From: Saprospiraceae bacterium
GTDB lineage: Bacteria; Bacteroidota; Bacteroidia; Chitinophagales; Saprospiraceae
Length of the DNA: 16,264 nucleotides
NCBI GenBank assembly: GCA_016715465.1
Contig: JADKAA010000003.1
Location: forward strand, 1 to 16,264
Direction of reading: 5' to 3'
This document shows positions 15,334-16,264 of this stretch, one piece after another. Position numbers and translations under genes: made by a program. Under the pieces are notes generated by a model. The model was given only the letters and a program-made list of their open reading frames with translations, was not told the origin of the DNA and searched no databases. The stretch's first letter is position 1. Each line of letters begins with the position of its first letter.

Positions 15334-16264
15334 TCATTTAATGAAAAGTTGATTGACACTGGATAGTTGGCTCGTTACGTCTGTAAGCCTCAACCAGTAA
15401 ACTCCGCCTTGTAACGTGGCAGCTTTGGTGATAAGAAGTACCTGAAACCACTATCTCTTTCTGCATCACCTTTTGTCCCTGCGAATTGTAAATCTCCAGC
15501 ATCATTTTTCCGCCCTCATTATTATCAAATTTGATACCAACAATTCCATTTGACGGATTGGGAGTTACAATAAATTTGGGCAGGGATGAATTTTTAAGCG
15601 ATACCTGTTTGACATCGCTAAACCGGGTATAGCCATTAGCATATACCTGTTTTACTCGGAAAAAGAACTCTCCGCTTTCGTTTTGCCTGGTAGTATAAAT
15701 AAAATCATATCTATCATTACTGGAAGCATTTTTGGCAACCGTTCTACGGTGCTGAACTGCCTTCCGTCCCTGCTCATTTCGGCTTCATAATGATAAGAGG
15801 CTGAAGGATCATTAAATCCGGACCAATTCAGCTTTACACTGTTATCTGCAATTTTATTGATTGCGAAATTGCGTAAATGCAGGGAAGCAGACATAGCCCG
15901 GGCAGGTACAGTATTCAAAACGAAAACGGACAGCAGAAGTGGCCACTGTACTGTTATAGTTACCGCCTGTACAGGTTACATTGGTAAAAGCAGTAATATT
16001 ATAATTATAAGTAATACTGTCATGACCATAGAACTGGAACAGTGAGTCCAGGTTAGTAATGGTTTGGCAGACTTGTACGGCGTTTAACAAGGTATCTTTT
16101 GAAATGGATATGAAATCCGGACCAGAGCCAAGTGTACCATTAGTAGGCCCAAGTCCGTACGGACCATAGTGATGATTGATACTGTTATTTAAAGGAGATG
16201 ATAATCCCGGGCCTGATATCTGGTCTGTTCTGATGTAATAGATATCAGCCGTTTGTGGCGAAGC
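15334..16264 (-). CDS. C-terminal part of a secreted protein with type IX secretion sorting domain (5' end outside window)
   Basis: An outer-membrane-exported cargo protein of Bacteroidota. The frame is open from the right edge. The visible N-terminal part (YYIRTDQISGPGLSSPL, then LDSLFQFYGHDSITYNYNIT) is a repeat-poor extracellular region. After breaks near 15930 and 15735 comes a fibronectin-III-like segment (LNWSGFNDPSASYHYEAEMS, then FFFRVKQVYANGYTRFSDV). The C-terminal sorting domain type A follows (KFIVTPNPSNGIVGIKF, MMLEIYNSQGQKVMQKE). A last break near 15428 leads to LQGGVYWLRLTDVTSQLSSV and NQLFIK, the usual ending, with TGA at 15334-15336. The break near 15930 is the least certain: the second frame could also be read with a signal-like start, so two proteins cannot be fully excluded. 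Confidence 0.85.

Overview
The window reads as a chromosomal segment of a Bacteroidota bacterium, most likely of the Chitinophagaceae/Sphingobacteriales type. The signs are a type IX secretion C-terminal sorting domain, a DUF4290 protein, a GldE/CorC-like CBS membrane protein, -7 boxes of the TAnnTTTG type, and a MurA with Asp in place of the catalytic Cys. Except for a gene tail at the left edge, every supported gene is on the minus strand. No rRNA, tRNA, CRISPR array, transposase or integrase was seen.

Layout from left to right: tail of an unrecognised + strand gene (2-184); converging terminator; secreted M28 aminopeptidase (331-1879); rpiB (1959-2414); dispersed STRGAKG-like repeats (2546-2668); tatC (2702-3557); a 430-bp repeat-rich spacer with an inverted-repeat element and a G-quadruplex-type tract (3560-3984); CNNM/CBS/CorC_HlyC protein (3985-5224); gmk (5307-5883); a hydroxylaminobenzene-mutase-like membrane protein (5960-6409); an AT-rich accessory island (about 6508-10813); a GNAT acetyltransferase and an APC permease that probably form an operon (11103-12993); murA (13043-14352); a DUF4290 protein with an RGG-type tail (14509-15205); and the C-terminal part of a secreted T9SS cargo protein (15334-16264, open at the edge).

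The accessory island is the most interesting part. Four unrelated small genes, all in one direction, are separated by related non-coding spacers of about 120-225 bp: a zinc-ribbon/TM/TPR protein, a secreted HExxH protease, a SMEK-domain protein and a TM/coiled-coil protein. In the two best cases the spacer starts 0-5 nt after the stop codon. It ends with a GTTGGGC-like motif and an A/T-rich tail shortly before the next start. Three spacers share an ATTCGTCAGCC-like direct repeat with a conserved spacing of 50-51 bp, and the spacer ends are imperfect inverted repeats. This looks like an integron-type cassette array without an integrase in view (CALIN-like), or an unnamed Bacteroidota cassette system. 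The attC likeness is my inference from the 7-bp ends and the palindromic layout.

Reading frames are broken by about 25 single-base indels, mostly in homopolymers. They hit housekeeping genes such as gmk, murA, rpiB and tatC, which keep full-length homology across the breaks. I therefore treat these as sequencing or assembly errors, and give whole-gene coordinates spanning the frames.
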